Assembly (NCBI RefSeq): GCF_003254395.2
Contig: NC_037652.1
Location: 7,050,001-7,114,000, forward strand
From: Apis mellifera
Taxonomy: Eukaryota; Arthropoda; Insecta; Hymenoptera; Apidae
Length of the DNA: 64,000 nt
Direction of reading: 5' to 3'
Of the stretch, positions 1 through 9,991 are shown piece after piece. The position numbers and the translations under genes were made by a program. The notes below the pieces were generated by a model that worked only from the letters and a program-made list of their open reading frames with translations, ran no database searches and was not told where the DNA came from. Within the stretch, counting starts at the first letter, position 1; every line of letters begins with the position of its first letter.

Positions 1-2690
1 GCTTTGAAAATCAACCGAGCGACGAGAGGTCTTGATGCGACGCATCGGCTCTGATCTAAATTGCTCGCCACTGCCACGATACATGACGTTTATTAATTAT
101 AGGAAGTGGGATTTAGTTGGGGGAAGGGGTGGTCCGGCTGAACAACTTGTTGACTCCGGCACGCTGTTCGTACACGTCACGTTGCGCTGGATGAAGGTGA
201 ATTTTACCATGCGTATCGACCGATGCGAGAACCGCTTTTCAAGAACCGAGTTTCCTTTTTTCTTCTTCTTCTTCTTCTTTTCTATTTAAAAAAATCGCCC
301 GCCAAATTACTCTCCCCTCCCTCCCGGCCAGGTATGCGCCACTCTTATCTCTTACGGGAGAAGGGGATACGCGTCAAATTACACCCGTATTTCCTTCCTC
401 CCTCGTTCCCTCTCTTTCTTTATATTTCCAAAAAAAAAAAAGGAAAAAGAAAATATCCAACGACACGAAAACGAAGGAAAAATTCCTTCTTCCTTATCGC
501 TTACGAAAAAACGGGAAAACGAACGAAAGAAAAGATGGAATCCTTGCAGCACGCTCTTCTCTTTGTTTTTCTCTGCGCATACGATCCGATTTTTGGAAGT
601 GCACTCTCCATTCTAATCTGCTTTCAGATAATCCCATCCGATTCTCTTCAGAAATTCCCTATCCTAGCATTCGATTCGAAAAATATACCAACTAGTTTCG
701 CGCTACTTTCCACTTCTTCTTCTTCTCTCGACACGCGACGCGCTGCATTTTACCGATCTGCTCGCGAGAGGGCAGACATCTGTTCATCAGGCGTTCGCGG
801 CCGGAATGTTGGAAATTGAGGCGGCCAGTTAACGGCGATAGACGAGGACGAGAGGAGGACGCGCAAGGAGAAAGACAATAGTCATCATTGGTTAGCACCG
901 AAATGTCAGCTGACAGGTTTCGTGCGGTTACGTAAACTTATAGCGATGTAGATAGTGGTCGAACTAGAATGGGGACGTTCCGGGCGTCGCGGCGGACTCG
1001 TCCGACGAAATGCACTTGCGTGCGTTTACTAACCGACGCAAAAACATCGGCCTCCTTCTCTCTCTCTCTCTCGCTCCCTTCTCTCTTTCACCATCTTTCA
1101 ACGCTACCGTGCTCAAACACGCTCGACGCCCGCCACCGCCGCCACCGCCGCCGCCACCGCCGCTTTCGTCGTCGTCGTCGCGAGCATCCAACATTTGCCG
1201 AGCGTGAACGCTCCGAGCGTATCGCTGCCGCGCTGCGAACAGAGCCGATTCTCTGCCAGAAACGTGATACAAGAACGTATTCATGTCGATGGTCAGGGTA
1301 ACGACGTTGGCCACCAACCGAGAATGTAATCCAATCGAGTGTCTCTCTGTCGACATAAATATCGCTTCGAGCTCTCCCGTATGTTTGCCCACCAATCGTA
1401 ATTACGTATCGTATGCGGTATCGTACAAGCTGATCCGGCTGTATTTCGTGTAAAAAAAAAAAGAAAAAAATAATAGTAATCAGAATAAAAATAATAAAAA
1501 AGATAAATAAATGGACAGATAAATAAATAATATCGCGATACGCATCGCGTGTATCTGTACTCGCGAGGGGGGGGACAAGATAAAAAAAATTTCTCCTCAT
1601 TTCTCGAAGTCGAATTCGCCTCGAATCCGAGAAATGTTGTCTCGAGAACGTTGTCGAGCGTAAAAATAATTGTAAAAGATTAATTGGAATCGGCGCGACG
1701 CGATACGGTCGTAGAATTTTGAAGCAACGTCAAGGTGAAAGGCTTAGGCCTTCCTCTAGAAGAATCGATAAAAAAGCAGCTGCTGCGACGTGGAGCCTCG
1801 TATGGCGGAGTGTGTGCGCGAATCGTAGGAAGGAAAATATGAGGGCGGCACTGTTTTAGCTCTCGGGCTCGATGTGGAGAAGTGCAACCTATAATCGGCT
1901 CCGGTTTACGATTGGCGAAAGTTTATTTCGTCGCCTGAGATTTTTCCACTCGTGGCCGCGCGCGCGTACGTACGTACGTGTACGCACGCGCGCCTGTGTA
2001 CGTGCGGCAATCGCGAAACACCGCTGCCAGATAACTCTTCACGCCTATAGACCGAAGATAATGAAATTTTCGTGACGCCACGCCAGCGTGTCGCGCGAAA
2101 CCGTCTCCGCGCGCGTTATAAAAATAATCCTTTCGCGGCAAACTCGACTATATCTTTAACCGATTCCAGCCGAGACGTTCGTTATTTTAACTTTCCTTAA
2201 TTAAAAAAACGTTCTAATGCGACGTTTAGAAATATATATATATCGTTAACTCTCTTCTTTCATTTCTTTTCTTCTCTTTTCAAACTCGAATATGTATATA
2301 TATATATATTTCGATTTCTAGCGTGTGTAATTTTTAAATAACGCAGCATGCACGATACGCGTACGGAAAAATAAAGACAAACGAGGATGTAAATAGGATA
2401 TTTTCGAAGATAAGAAAGCGTGTATATTATACTTTTAATATCTTTAAAAGAGGAAGAAAAAAGAAGATGATATTCGACTCGACCTGTCTTTCCTTCGCCT
2501 CCAACTTCGCAATTTCGTGTACGGACTAATTTGCATGATCGTTCATTGTCAATTTAGCAGCTCGGCGGCTGCGCCGAAACAAGTTGCCCATACGACGCGC
2601 AATACGAGTAATAGTGAGTGTTCCGTAGCGACGCGTTTTAACGCCGATTATCGACGTTCGTTCCAGGTTTCGAAACGTGTCTCGAGGTAG
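1..2690. other. Non-coding stretch, no gene recognised
   Basis: This is mixed CpG-rich sequence with a (TTC)6 run at 261-279 and an A/T-rich part from about 2205 to 2420. The only exon-like signal is a 3' splice consensus at 611-627 (CTAAT, pyrimidines, then CAG). The frame behind it runs to 819 but codes for nothing I recognise. Open frames on both strands here look like chance products of low stop-codon density. Confidence 0.5.
1128..1181. repeat. (CCG/CCA)n followed by (TCG)n
   Basis: Imperfect trinucleotide repeat of CCG and CCA units (1128-1163), continuing after a short spacer as a TCG run (1167-1181). Read in frame it gives poly-Pro or poly-Arg, which explains several overlapping open frames. 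Confidence 0.9.
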
Positions 2691-2695
2691 ACAAG

Positions 2696-2747
2696 GTGTG
2701 TATATATATATATATACACACACACATACACACATATATATATATAT
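2696..2747. repeat. Compound TG/TA/CA/TA microsatellite
   Basis: About 50 nt of alternating purine-pyrimidine sequence: a TGTG start, then (TA)n, (CA)n and (TA)n. The TA and TG/CA parts can fold back on themselves. Confidence 0.9.
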
Positions 2748-2883
2748 CCTTCGAACGGATAAATCGCACGATCGAGCAAATTCCCCGAACGGTCTGATTA
2801 TACGATTCCACGAATGTCGTGTTCGATAGCCAACGATTAAATTTAAAACAACCATTTTCCAGAAGTCCGTCCATTCCGCTCCT

Positions 2884-2916
2884 TATATATAAACCTTCTC
2901 TCTCTGCGAATCATTT
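2884..2916 (+). promoter_or_regulatory. TATA box plus initiator, candidate core promoter
   Basis: TATATATAAA lies at 2884-2893, and TCATTT, an exact match to the arthropod initiator TCA(G/T)T(C/T), at 2911-2916. With the initiator A (2913) as +1 the TATA stretch starts at -29, the normal spacing. A 43-codon ORF begins 6 nt after the A. A/T-rich microsatellites are common here, so chance agreement is possible. I treat it as one of the two better promoter candidates in the window. Confidence 0.3.
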
Positions 2917-2918
2917 CG

Positions 2919-3050
2919 ATGGAAAAAAATTTTCAACTTTGCCTACCGATTTGCTTATCTTCTTACCGGTTTCGACAACAATTTCGGCTTTTCGATGATT
3001 ATTATTATTATAAAACGCGTGTCAACGGCAGTTACACGATAATTAGGTAA
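2919..3050 (+). CDS. Small ORF, 43 codons, unknown
   Basis: An ATG at 2919 opens a 43-codon frame that stops at TAA 3048-3050. The peptide begins MEKNFQLCLP and ends SYTIIR. It has mixed residues and a YYYY run made by a short ATT repeat, and it is not repeat-derived as a whole. It has no signal peptide or recognised motif. The ATG lies only 6 nt behind the predicted start site, too close for normal scanning, so the segment may equally be the 5' end of a non-coding transcript. I cannot assign a function. Confidence 0.15.
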   Translation: MEKNFQLCLPICLSSYRFRQQFRLFDDYYYYKTRVNGSYTIIR

Positions 3051-3374
3051 ACGGTTGCTTTACTCGGGTGACGAATGTCCGTTGCACCCGATGCTCGAAC
3101 CAAACGATTACAACGGGCCGTCCCTCCTACGATCCGATTAATAATGGAAAAGCTGCGCCGGTCCGTTCGATGGATGGGCGGCGAATAAGTTGCAAAAAAA
3201 AAAGAAAATCGATTAAAATCTCGCTAGATAATCTCTGCAGAGGCTTGGAGACGAAAGCTTGCTCGCTCGAAGCGCACGTTCGAGAAGCGTACAAGTGTAA
3301 TTTAACGCCGCATTCGATTAAATCGACTACTTGGCCGATTCTTGCGTTTGAAATCTTTTTGCGTGGTTGTGCAA

Positions 3375-3463
3375 TGACGTAAGATGAGGCAAAAAGCTGC
3401 AAAATTGGTGGAACAGCCTAGCCTTACTACCGCGCTATGCGTTTCAGTCCAACACTTACGTCA
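3375..3463. promoter_or_regulatory. Inverted pair of CRE-like sites
   Basis: TGACGTAAG at 3375-3383 is repeated as its exact reverse complement CTTACGTCA at 3455-3463, centres 80 bp apart. TGACGTAA is a CREB/ATF-type half site. A TCAGTC initiator match lies between them (about 3445) without a TATA box. Function is inferred from the motif only. Confidence 0.3.
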
Positions 3464-3649
3464 CCGATGATAAGATCTTAATAAGCACCACTACGAACGA
3501 CGTGAACCGAGTGAGACGAAACCGAAGAGAGAGAGAGAGAGAGAATACATGAAAATTATTGCATATTTCGTCCATGAAATTCGCGCGCTCTTTTTTTCCT
3601 TCTCCCTCTCTCTCTCCCTCTTTATCTATCTTTCCTCCTTTCCACACAG

Positions 3650-3703
3650 AGAAACCACAAAACCGACGACAGAGATTTGGAAATGGAACAGCACGCCAGA
3701 TAA
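3650..3703 (+). other. Candidate 54-nt internal exon
   Basis: A long pyrimidine tract (about 3590-3646) ends in CACAG (acceptor 3647-3649), and GTAAGT (donor) starts at 3704. The 54 nt between are a multiple of three. Two frames are fully open; the third ends in TAA exactly at the donor. One frame reads ETTKPTTEIWKWNSTPD. The pyrimidine tract is partly microsatellite, so the acceptor could be accidental. The words ATTTGGAAATGGAAC at about 3675 and 3948 are a short duplication with one end inside this segment. Confidence 0.2.
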
Positions 3704-3850
3704 GTAAGTACTTTCTTCTGTAAACGGTGCATTTTTTTCCCCCTTTCTATTTATTTATTTTTCTCCCCCTCCCCTTCTCTCATCCTCGAGGATGATAAAA
3801 ATTTGAGAAATTTTCTCTCTCCTCCTCGTCGATGGAAAAAAATCGAAGAT

Positions 3851-3886
3851 TTCCTCCTCCTCTCTCTCTCTCTCTCTCTCTTTCTC
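3851..3886. repeat. (CT)n microsatellite
   Basis: Pyrimidine run made mostly of CT dinucleotides with CCT units at its left end. It is GAGAG on the minus strand, the binding word of GAGA factor in flies. Confidence 0.9.
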
Positions 3887-4271
3887 GTCATCGTTGAAAG
3901 AAAAAGAAAAGAAAAGGAGAAAAAAAAAAAGAAATCGAGGGATATACATTTGGAAATGGAACGTGTAACGGGCACTTTTAACTAAATAAATTAACCAGGC
4001 GCATTTTAAACGCGCTTTTCAAATCGTATTTACGAGTATCCATTGGAATAGTTAACAGTTTGAATACGGGACGGAAGGTAGAAAGAGACGGGACGAGTCT
4101 CGCAAGAACCTCGGTCGATCGTTTACTCTGCAAACCGACGCTGCGCCGTGGTGCAAGTTAATCTGTGCCGTAGACACCGTATCCTCGAACGCGATCAGTA
4201 CCACGGCCGCTTATTGGCCTGATTTTCGCCATTATCAATATTAATAGAATCTTGAATCCATTAGTTGTTTC

Positions 4272-4310
4272 AGAGAGAGAGAGGGAGGGAGAAAGGGAGA
4301 GAGAGAGAGG
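4272..4310. repeat. (GA)n / (GGGA)n microsatellite
   Basis: Uninterrupted purine run of GA units with GGGA and GAAAG interruptions. Confidence 0.9.
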
Positions 4311-4319
4311 TTGGACGGT

Positions 4320-5500
4320 TCAACCCACACCTAATGCAATACCTAAACATCGTCGTTTCGCTACGATTTTTCCTTTCTTTCTTCGTTCATTTCCTGTATT
4401 CATTTCCTTCGACCTAAGCTCGTGAATATCGCGCGGAGGAATGCGGAGGGTAGAGATTGAAAAAAAAAAAGTTTTCGAGGAAAAACGATGCGTAGGCTAA
4501 CGCGACGCGTCGGCATGTGACGCGTATATTTACGTGGAAGTGAAACAAGCGAAGAAATCGCTCGCGGATATGCGAGTATTTTTAAGGACAAAGTTGACAC
4601 ACGGCCGTCCGTCCGACCTCGATCATTCGTCGTCGCGATCGACGAGATACTTGTCCCGAAGGTAAACAAAATTCCTCGCACTGCTCTGCCGATCGAACGC
4701 ATCCGAATGCCTGCGAATGATATTCTATCGAATTCTGCGATCGATCACGGCCGCGATTGTAGTCGCGATTCGAGCGAGCCCTTACACCAAGAAACGATCG
4801 AAGGAAGAAGTATTTTTTTTTTTTATATAAGCGTGAGAAATGGAATGGAGAGCGAAATCGAACGTGGAATCTGGCAATTTTCGATTCGAGGTCGAATAGA
4901 CGAATTTTTTTTTCATCCATGACGAATCAGCGCGTAATCTGCGTGATAAATCCGTTAGGTTTCAGCTGATAGTGGCCTACACGTGGGGTACACGAAGAGT
5001 TGGCTCAAACTTCCATCGATGCTCGGGTCCTTTGTCCACGTTTAGAAACGATCGATCCCCGTTGCTTCGTTCGCTAATTAATCGATGCGAGAGGCAAGAG
5101 GTCGTGTGTCGTAAAGCGCAGAATGCCTTATGCCCTCGCGAGGAATAATCGCGTTTTATTTTTACTCGTTTCCCGATTACGATCGCGAATTAAATAATTA
5201 ACTCGACTCCAGAAACAAGCATCCATCCGATATGCTCCGTCCGTCCAAGTATTCAACTACGACTGTGACGGTGACATCGCTCGATTGCAATGTTTTTTCG
5301 AGGGAAAAAATGTCCTCGAAAAAAATGCGATTTCGAGATATGCGCGGGAATCAGAAGCTTGCTTCGTCGCCGGGCGGGGGAGGGGAAGGAGGCGGGGACG
5401 AGAAGGATCGATGATCAAACTATTTTGCATTATGCGTGCATTAACTAATCCATACCGTTCCCGTACCGCGGCTAATTAACATTTCGAATACCCGATATGA
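4320..5500. other. Non-coding stretch, nothing recognised
   Basis: Unique-looking CpG-rich sequence without long simple repeats. No convincing splice pair, promoter or protein-like frame is visible. The open frames here are short and rich in Arg and Ser, as expected from CGA and TCG words. Confidence 0.5.
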
Positions 5501-5525
5501 CCTGCGAGTACGTGCGTGGCACGGA

Positions 5526-5556
5526 TATAAAAATAACTGAAAGAAGACTTTCAGTC
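5526..5556 (+). promoter_or_regulatory. TATA box plus perfect initiator
   Basis: TATAAAAA starts at 5526 and TCAGTC, an exact arthropod initiator, spans 5551-5556, so the TATA box begins at -27 relative to the A at 5553. No downstream promoter element is obvious at +28. The transcript would run into CpG-rich sequence. A frame from 5497 to 6138 overlaps the site but starts upstream of the predicted transcription start, so it cannot be its product as it stands. Confidence 0.35.
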
Positions 5557-6040
5557 GAGGACACGTTGTCTAGGAGGGCGACACGTGAAGTTACGCAAGG
5601 TTTAAATCTTGCCCATCGTCATTTTTTTCTAATTCCGCCGCTGTTTCGGGGGCGTTCGAGGCTCGAGAATGATCGGTTGATCGGTTCGTTTCAACCGTTT
5701 CAGGCTTGCTCGATTTCACGAGCAGAGCATTCTGTATATACGCGCGCGTCTGAAAGTTTAATCGCGATGCAGCTCGAGCTGTCCTACTGGAAAGACAAGC
5801 CTTGTCTCTCTCTCTCTCTCCCCCGGAAGGAGTGGAACAAACGAAACGTCGAAACGAATTCCAATCGCGAGAGAGTTGTGCGCCAGCCGCACTTCTACCC
5901 CCGCTTTTTCAAACGGCTCGATAATACAAACTTTTGCAACTTGGGCGGTATAGCAGCAGCGTGGCAGTTTCGTATGAATCCTTTAAGCGGCCGCCTTCGA
6001 GCCCGAGTCGATCTCCGTGGCAAATTTTACAAGGCAGATC

Positions 6041-6095
6041 CCCCTCTCCGCCCCTCCCCTCCCCTCCCCTCCTCTTCCCTCCCCTCCCCTCCCCG
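6041..6095. repeat. (CCCCT)n pentanucleotide array
   Basis: About 11 units of CCCCT with a CCTCTT interruption. The complementary strand has regular GGGG runs and is a G-quadruplex candidate. Confidence 0.9.
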
Positions 6096-6495
6096 TCCCG
6101 GCCGCTGTACACACGGATCGAATCGAATCGATGCCGGTTAGACCGACTTTACGTCTTGCATATTCCAAACAACGCGCATATACAAGTTCCGATATGTAGC
6201 GAAGAGGTTGAACCGTGCCTGGTTCGAATACACGATATTCGCCGTAGCTGGTCAATTAAAAAGAAACGAAGAAACAGCGGAATGTCCAGCTCCGTTTGGA
6301 CATTCGTTCGTTTGCAAGGAACGATAAGAAAAGCTGGCTCGTATCGTCTTTGACACGTGAAGCCATTACGTAAGCCTTAATATGCTGACCCTTGAAACGA
6401 CCACCACTCGTTTCGATTCGAATGATTTCATCGTGCGCTCCTTGCAGCACTTTTATTTCCTTTCCTTCCTCCTCTCTCCCCGTTCCGCCGACGGT

Positions 6496-6520
6496 GGAAG
6501 GAAGGAAGGAAGGAAGGAAG
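6496..6520. repeat. (GGAA)6 microsatellite
   Basis: Tetranucleotide run of GGAA, the core word of ETS-family sites, although as a simple repeat it need not be functional. Confidence 0.9.
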
Positions 6521-6710
6521 CCAAATACGGGACAGGAAAAAGATCGACGACGAAATTATTAGTTAAACGTAGAAGAAGAAGAAGAAGACGAATTAACGAG
6601 AAGAACTCCTGTTCGTTTGGACGGGCAACTGTCACCTCTCGAACGGAGATATATAATAAAGGTACGTACGGTTAGCGGACCCGTGCGTTCGGCACATGCA
6701 CAACCGCGTT

Positions 6711-6739
6711 ACGTAAGTCTAAATCTGCCAGCCATTTTG
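6711..6739 (+). promoter_or_regulatory. Composite CRE-like/GCCATTTT element, copy 1
   Basis: Contains ACGTAAGTCTAAAT followed by a short spacer and GCCATTTTG (6731-6739). A matching element lies at 18919-18949 (25 identities over 31 aligned columns, two single-base gaps). GCCATTTT is the core of YY1/Pho sites. It is followed by CG-rich sequence and an ATG-initiated 125-codon frame at 6790 that I do not recognise. The duplication is seen directly; a role as promoter element is inference. Confidence 0.35.
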
Positions 6740-6796
6740 CGCGCGCGGCCGGCGAGCGATCGCGCGACTGCGACTCCGCACCTACTTATATGCTGA

Positions 6797-6824
6797 AACG
6801 AACGAACGAACGAACGAACGAACG
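6797..6824. repeat. (CGAA)7 microsatellite
   Basis: Seven tandem CGAA units, uninterrupted. Confidence 0.95.
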
Positions 6825-7206
6825 CATCGCGAGCGAGTGGATGTGCGTGAACCCCTCCGCGGCCACGACCGGCCACCCTTCTTCTCTGCCTGCCTGCCGC
6901 CCATCCATCCTTCCGCTTCTCCTCTCCCTGTTCCACCACGCTCCGTGGCCAACGCAACGCGACACTGGGCTAAAACATTTTGAATGTCACCGTCAGTTAA
7001 CCGACGAGTACAGTTTTCTACCAGCCGTTTTCTACACAACACACAACGCACACACGCCAGTAAGCGCGCGCGCGCGCGCGCGACTCACGAATCCACTCTC
7101 CGTCGTATTACGTACGTATCGCGACGCGCTATGCATCGAGATCGTTGTGGTTCACAATTTTAAATAAGCCGATAAGCGTTATCTCGCTCTCTATTTTTAA
7201 TCGCCA

Positions 7207-7246
7207 TTTTTTTTTCTTTTTTCTTTTTTTTTTTTTTTTTTTTTTT
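7207..7246. repeat. Poly-T tract
   Basis: 40 nt of T with two C interruptions. There is no adjacent target-site duplication or element body that would mark a retroposon tail. Confidence 0.9.
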
Positions 7247-7479
7247 CGCCAACCCACTTATCACCCATTTTCCGAACCGATCCGATTTGCTGGATGGAAT
7301 CCGTTGATAAAAAGGGATATCGGGCCGCGCCAAATTCGAGCTCACGTTCATACCCTCATACCGTATTAGTTTCGAGGCACGACAAACACCTTTTAGCCTA
7401 GAGACGGTCCGATCAAAGTTGAAAACTGGGTCGATTCCATTCTGTTTCATTAATAAATAAGCGAGTTTCGGTTTTTCTA

Positions 7480-7500
7480 TTTTTTTTTTTTTTTTTTTTT
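7480..7500. repeat. Poly-T tract (T21)
   Basis: Uninterrupted run of 21 T. No retroposed sequence is visible on either side. Confidence 0.95.
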
Positions 7501-7558
7501 CCTCGGGGACCGAACCGGTTGATCGTTGGTCGGAGAGAAAAACACGCGGGAGAGAAGC

Positions 7559-7590
<32 letters not shown>

Positions 7591-7888
7591 AGAGTAGAGG
7601 TAGCGAGTCGGAAAACACAGGGTTTCCCGCGGGCAACAAAGGAATTCGGTTTCTGGTTGTGGTCGTGAGGCCAGGCGTAAGTAATAATCATTAAAGTCCT
7701 TGAGTAGCGTGCGTAGAGGAGAAAGGTTATTCGAGGCGGGTTATTCCGGGCGTTCTTTCCAATTGAAAAGCTTTGCGCAATTCGAATTCTTTCGTCAGCG
7801 TCTCAAGTACAGGCCGGGAAGTGAGAGAATTCGCAACTCGGGGGAAACAATGAAGAATAATTCTACGCCGGTGGCGCATAAAGGAGCG

Positions 7889-7891
7889 GGA

Positions 7892-7924
<33 letters not shown>
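7889..7924. repeat. (GA)n microsatellite
   Basis: About 35 nt of GA with one GGGA interruption. A shorter (AG)10 lies at 7559-7578. Confidence 0.95.
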
Positions 7925-7927
<3 letters not shown>

Positions 7928-8144
7928 GAGAGAAAGAATTTTGAAAATATTCGTGGAAGCGGAGTTTTCAAGTTGTCACAATGGCGCAACCTGTTGCTCA
8001 CCGGGCTTAGAAACTAAAGGTTTGCGCTTAAACGTAACGGACATACTTCGTTTGCCTCTTTTTTTACACCCAGCATCCAGCTAGGTTTTTCCTAAGTGCA
8101 AACGATTCGCGCGGTCATGCGCGAACCTCTTTCTCTCGATAATA

Positions 8145-8176
8145 CGTATATATATATATGTAATATATATATATGT

Positions 8177-8217
<41 letters not shown>

Positions 8218-8242
8218 CATATATACATATGCAGGTATATAT
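8145..8242. repeat. Compound (TA)n(TG)n(TA)n microsatellite
   Basis: About 98 nt of alternating TA, TG and TA blocks with ACATATATACATATGC at the right. Several long frames through this part start inside the TG run and read poly-(Cys-Val) or poly-(Tyr-Ile), so their N-termini are not real. Confidence 0.95.
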
Positions 8243-8483
8243 TTTTTCTTTCTTTCCTTCCTTTTTTTTCCTTTTTCAAATAAAGGAAAAATCTCATTTT
8301 TCTATTCTCCTCGATTCGCATGCGAGGCAACGAATTATCCCGCGTTGCTTGCAAATTTACCTTTCGATTTTTCGTCGTATCCTCGTTTGTTCCCAGCCGC
8401 CGGGGCGAGATAGGAAAATTGTTATAAATGATTCCTCAAAAATTACGATCGCGTATCGGGGAATATACTTACACGTTTTACAG

Positions 8484-8711
8484 GATATCGCGATTCCATT
8501 GTTGGAATTAAATGCTGGTAGTATCGTGGTTTTCTGGCGAATTTATGTGACGAAGCGTAACAGAATTAACTGTGGCGCGCGGCAAATTGGTTGTGTTAAT
8601 TTTTCACGTGCATTTTCACGACCGCGTATTGTTCCATGGAATTTCGCGGGATGCAAATATTCGAAAGGGCACTTCAGGCGTACATTTTGTTTTCACGAAA
8701 CATTAAAATGA
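8484..8711 (+). CDS. Candidate terminal exon, 75 codons, unknown
   Basis: A 3' splice consensus (pyrimidine-rich, TTTTACAG, AG at 8482-8483) precedes a frame in phase 0 that runs 75 codons to TGA at 8709-8711. A second possible acceptor, TTGTTCCCAG, ends at 8396 in the same frame. The peptide starts DIAIPLLELNAGSIVVFWRI and ends FCFHETLK. Codon use is less CGA/TCG-biased than its surroundings and residues are well mixed, with no simple repeat. No known domain is recognisable, and no upstream partner exon was found. A chance open frame remains quite possible. Confidence 0.22.
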   Translation, partial: DIAIPLLELNAGSIVVFWRIYVTKRNRINCGARQIGCVNFSRAFSRPRIVPWNFAGCKYSKGHFRRTFCFHETLK

Positions 8712-9360
8712 AAAAGGTCCATTACGATTCGTTCGAATTTAATTATCGTTATTTCAAACGGGCCACCGGTGTTTATTTTACATAAAAATGCTGACTTCGG
8801 ATTTTACGCCACCCGTAAAATTCTGTTGCATTTAATATCTTTATTCGTCCGCTCGAACGTCCACGCCCGAAACGACGACTCCGGGGTACGAGCGTGTGTA
8901 TCGGCGTCCATAGTTTTATTACTATATCGCTATAGTTTCCCTAGCAATTCGCATAAACCGAAACGAAGATGCGACACGTTCGATCATTCGCAATCTCGTC
9001 TCGAATTGTATCGTTATCCTCGGTTACGCGCCAGGCATACGATTCGTGTATTAATTTCTTTCGTAATTTAACTTTCGATCGAATAAAAATTTTCTTTTTC
9101 TCTTTTTCTCCCCGTTATCTGCGCGAAAAATACGACGACGACGACGAGGACAACAACAACAACCGGTCGTGTCGGTTTCTCACTTTGATCGTAATTTCCT
9201 TCTCTTCTCTTTTTTTTTCCTTTTCTTTTTTTCTAGTCACTATTTGCATTCGACGTGCGAACACGACGACGAATTTTTCATTTCTATCGTACGAAAAAGA
9301 AAAAAAAACTGATGGCAAAGTAAAGGCAGTTTTTCGCGAAAAACTCTCCTCGCGTTCGAT

Positions 9361-9438
9361 TCCTTTCTTCTTCTTCTTCTTCTTCTTCTTCTTTTTCTTT
9401 TCTTCTTCTTCTTTTTCTTCTTCTCCTTTTTTCTCCAG
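9361..9438. repeat. (TTC)n / poly-pyrimidine tract ending in CAG
   Basis: Long TTC repeat with TTTTT interruptions, finishing in TTTTCTCCAG. It forms an ideal polypyrimidine tract for the acceptor at 9436-9438, but as a microsatellite it could mimic one. Confidence 0.9.
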
Positions 9439-9665
9439 ACAGACGTAGAGCCTCGTCTCGCCATTACCACCACGATCGTAAACATTACGCGACGATTGCT
9501 ATTCGATTTCTCGTCACGTGTTCGCGAAAATTGAAGTCGGCATTTTCGAACGGAATGGAAGGTGGGAGACTAGCAGCAGGCTCGATGGAAACCTCTCGCC
9601 GCTACTTAAGGACTTTGACACGCTATGCCTGTCGTTCTAAATCGAGGTCAAACCGAATTTTCTAG
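9439..9665 (+). other. Candidate exon behind (TTC)n acceptor
   Basis: Directly after the CAG at 9436-9438 a frame is open for 74 codons (phase 2) to TAG at 9663-9665. The middle reads NGMEGGRLAAGSMETSRRYL; the first third is rich in Arg and His. It contains no simple repeat. No domain is recognised and no donor-bearing partner exon was found. The chance explanation is at least as likely as a real exon. Confidence 0.15.
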
Positions 9666-9669
9666 TTTA

Positions 9670-9959
9670 ACCTACTAAATAAGGCAAATTTCTGCTTTCT
9701 AAAACAAGACGCTACGCCGGTTGATCGTAACTTCACCGTGAACTACCGCCACTCAAAATTAGTCCCGACGAGTTGAAGGATTTCCAAGTGCCGCTAAGAC
9801 AGAGCCGAGTCTCGAGCTATCGTGAATATTGTATCTCGATTCCGTTTCCAAATATCTCGTCGATATTTTTTTCTTTTTTTCTCATCGATATTCTCTCCTT
9901 TTTCACATCTATCGATATCTGAAAATTGCCAAGAACCCGAGAATTCGAAAATTTTTTTC

Positions 9960-9991
<32 letters not shown>

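Noticed and set aside
7207..7500. Poly-T tracts as tails of minus-strand retroposons
   Set aside because: No target-site duplication, no reverse-transcriptase or SINE-like body beside them.
8175..8483. N-terminal part of a 178-codon frame
   Set aside because: It begins inside the (TG)n(TA)n microsatellite. Only the part behind the acceptor at 8483 is kept as a candidate.
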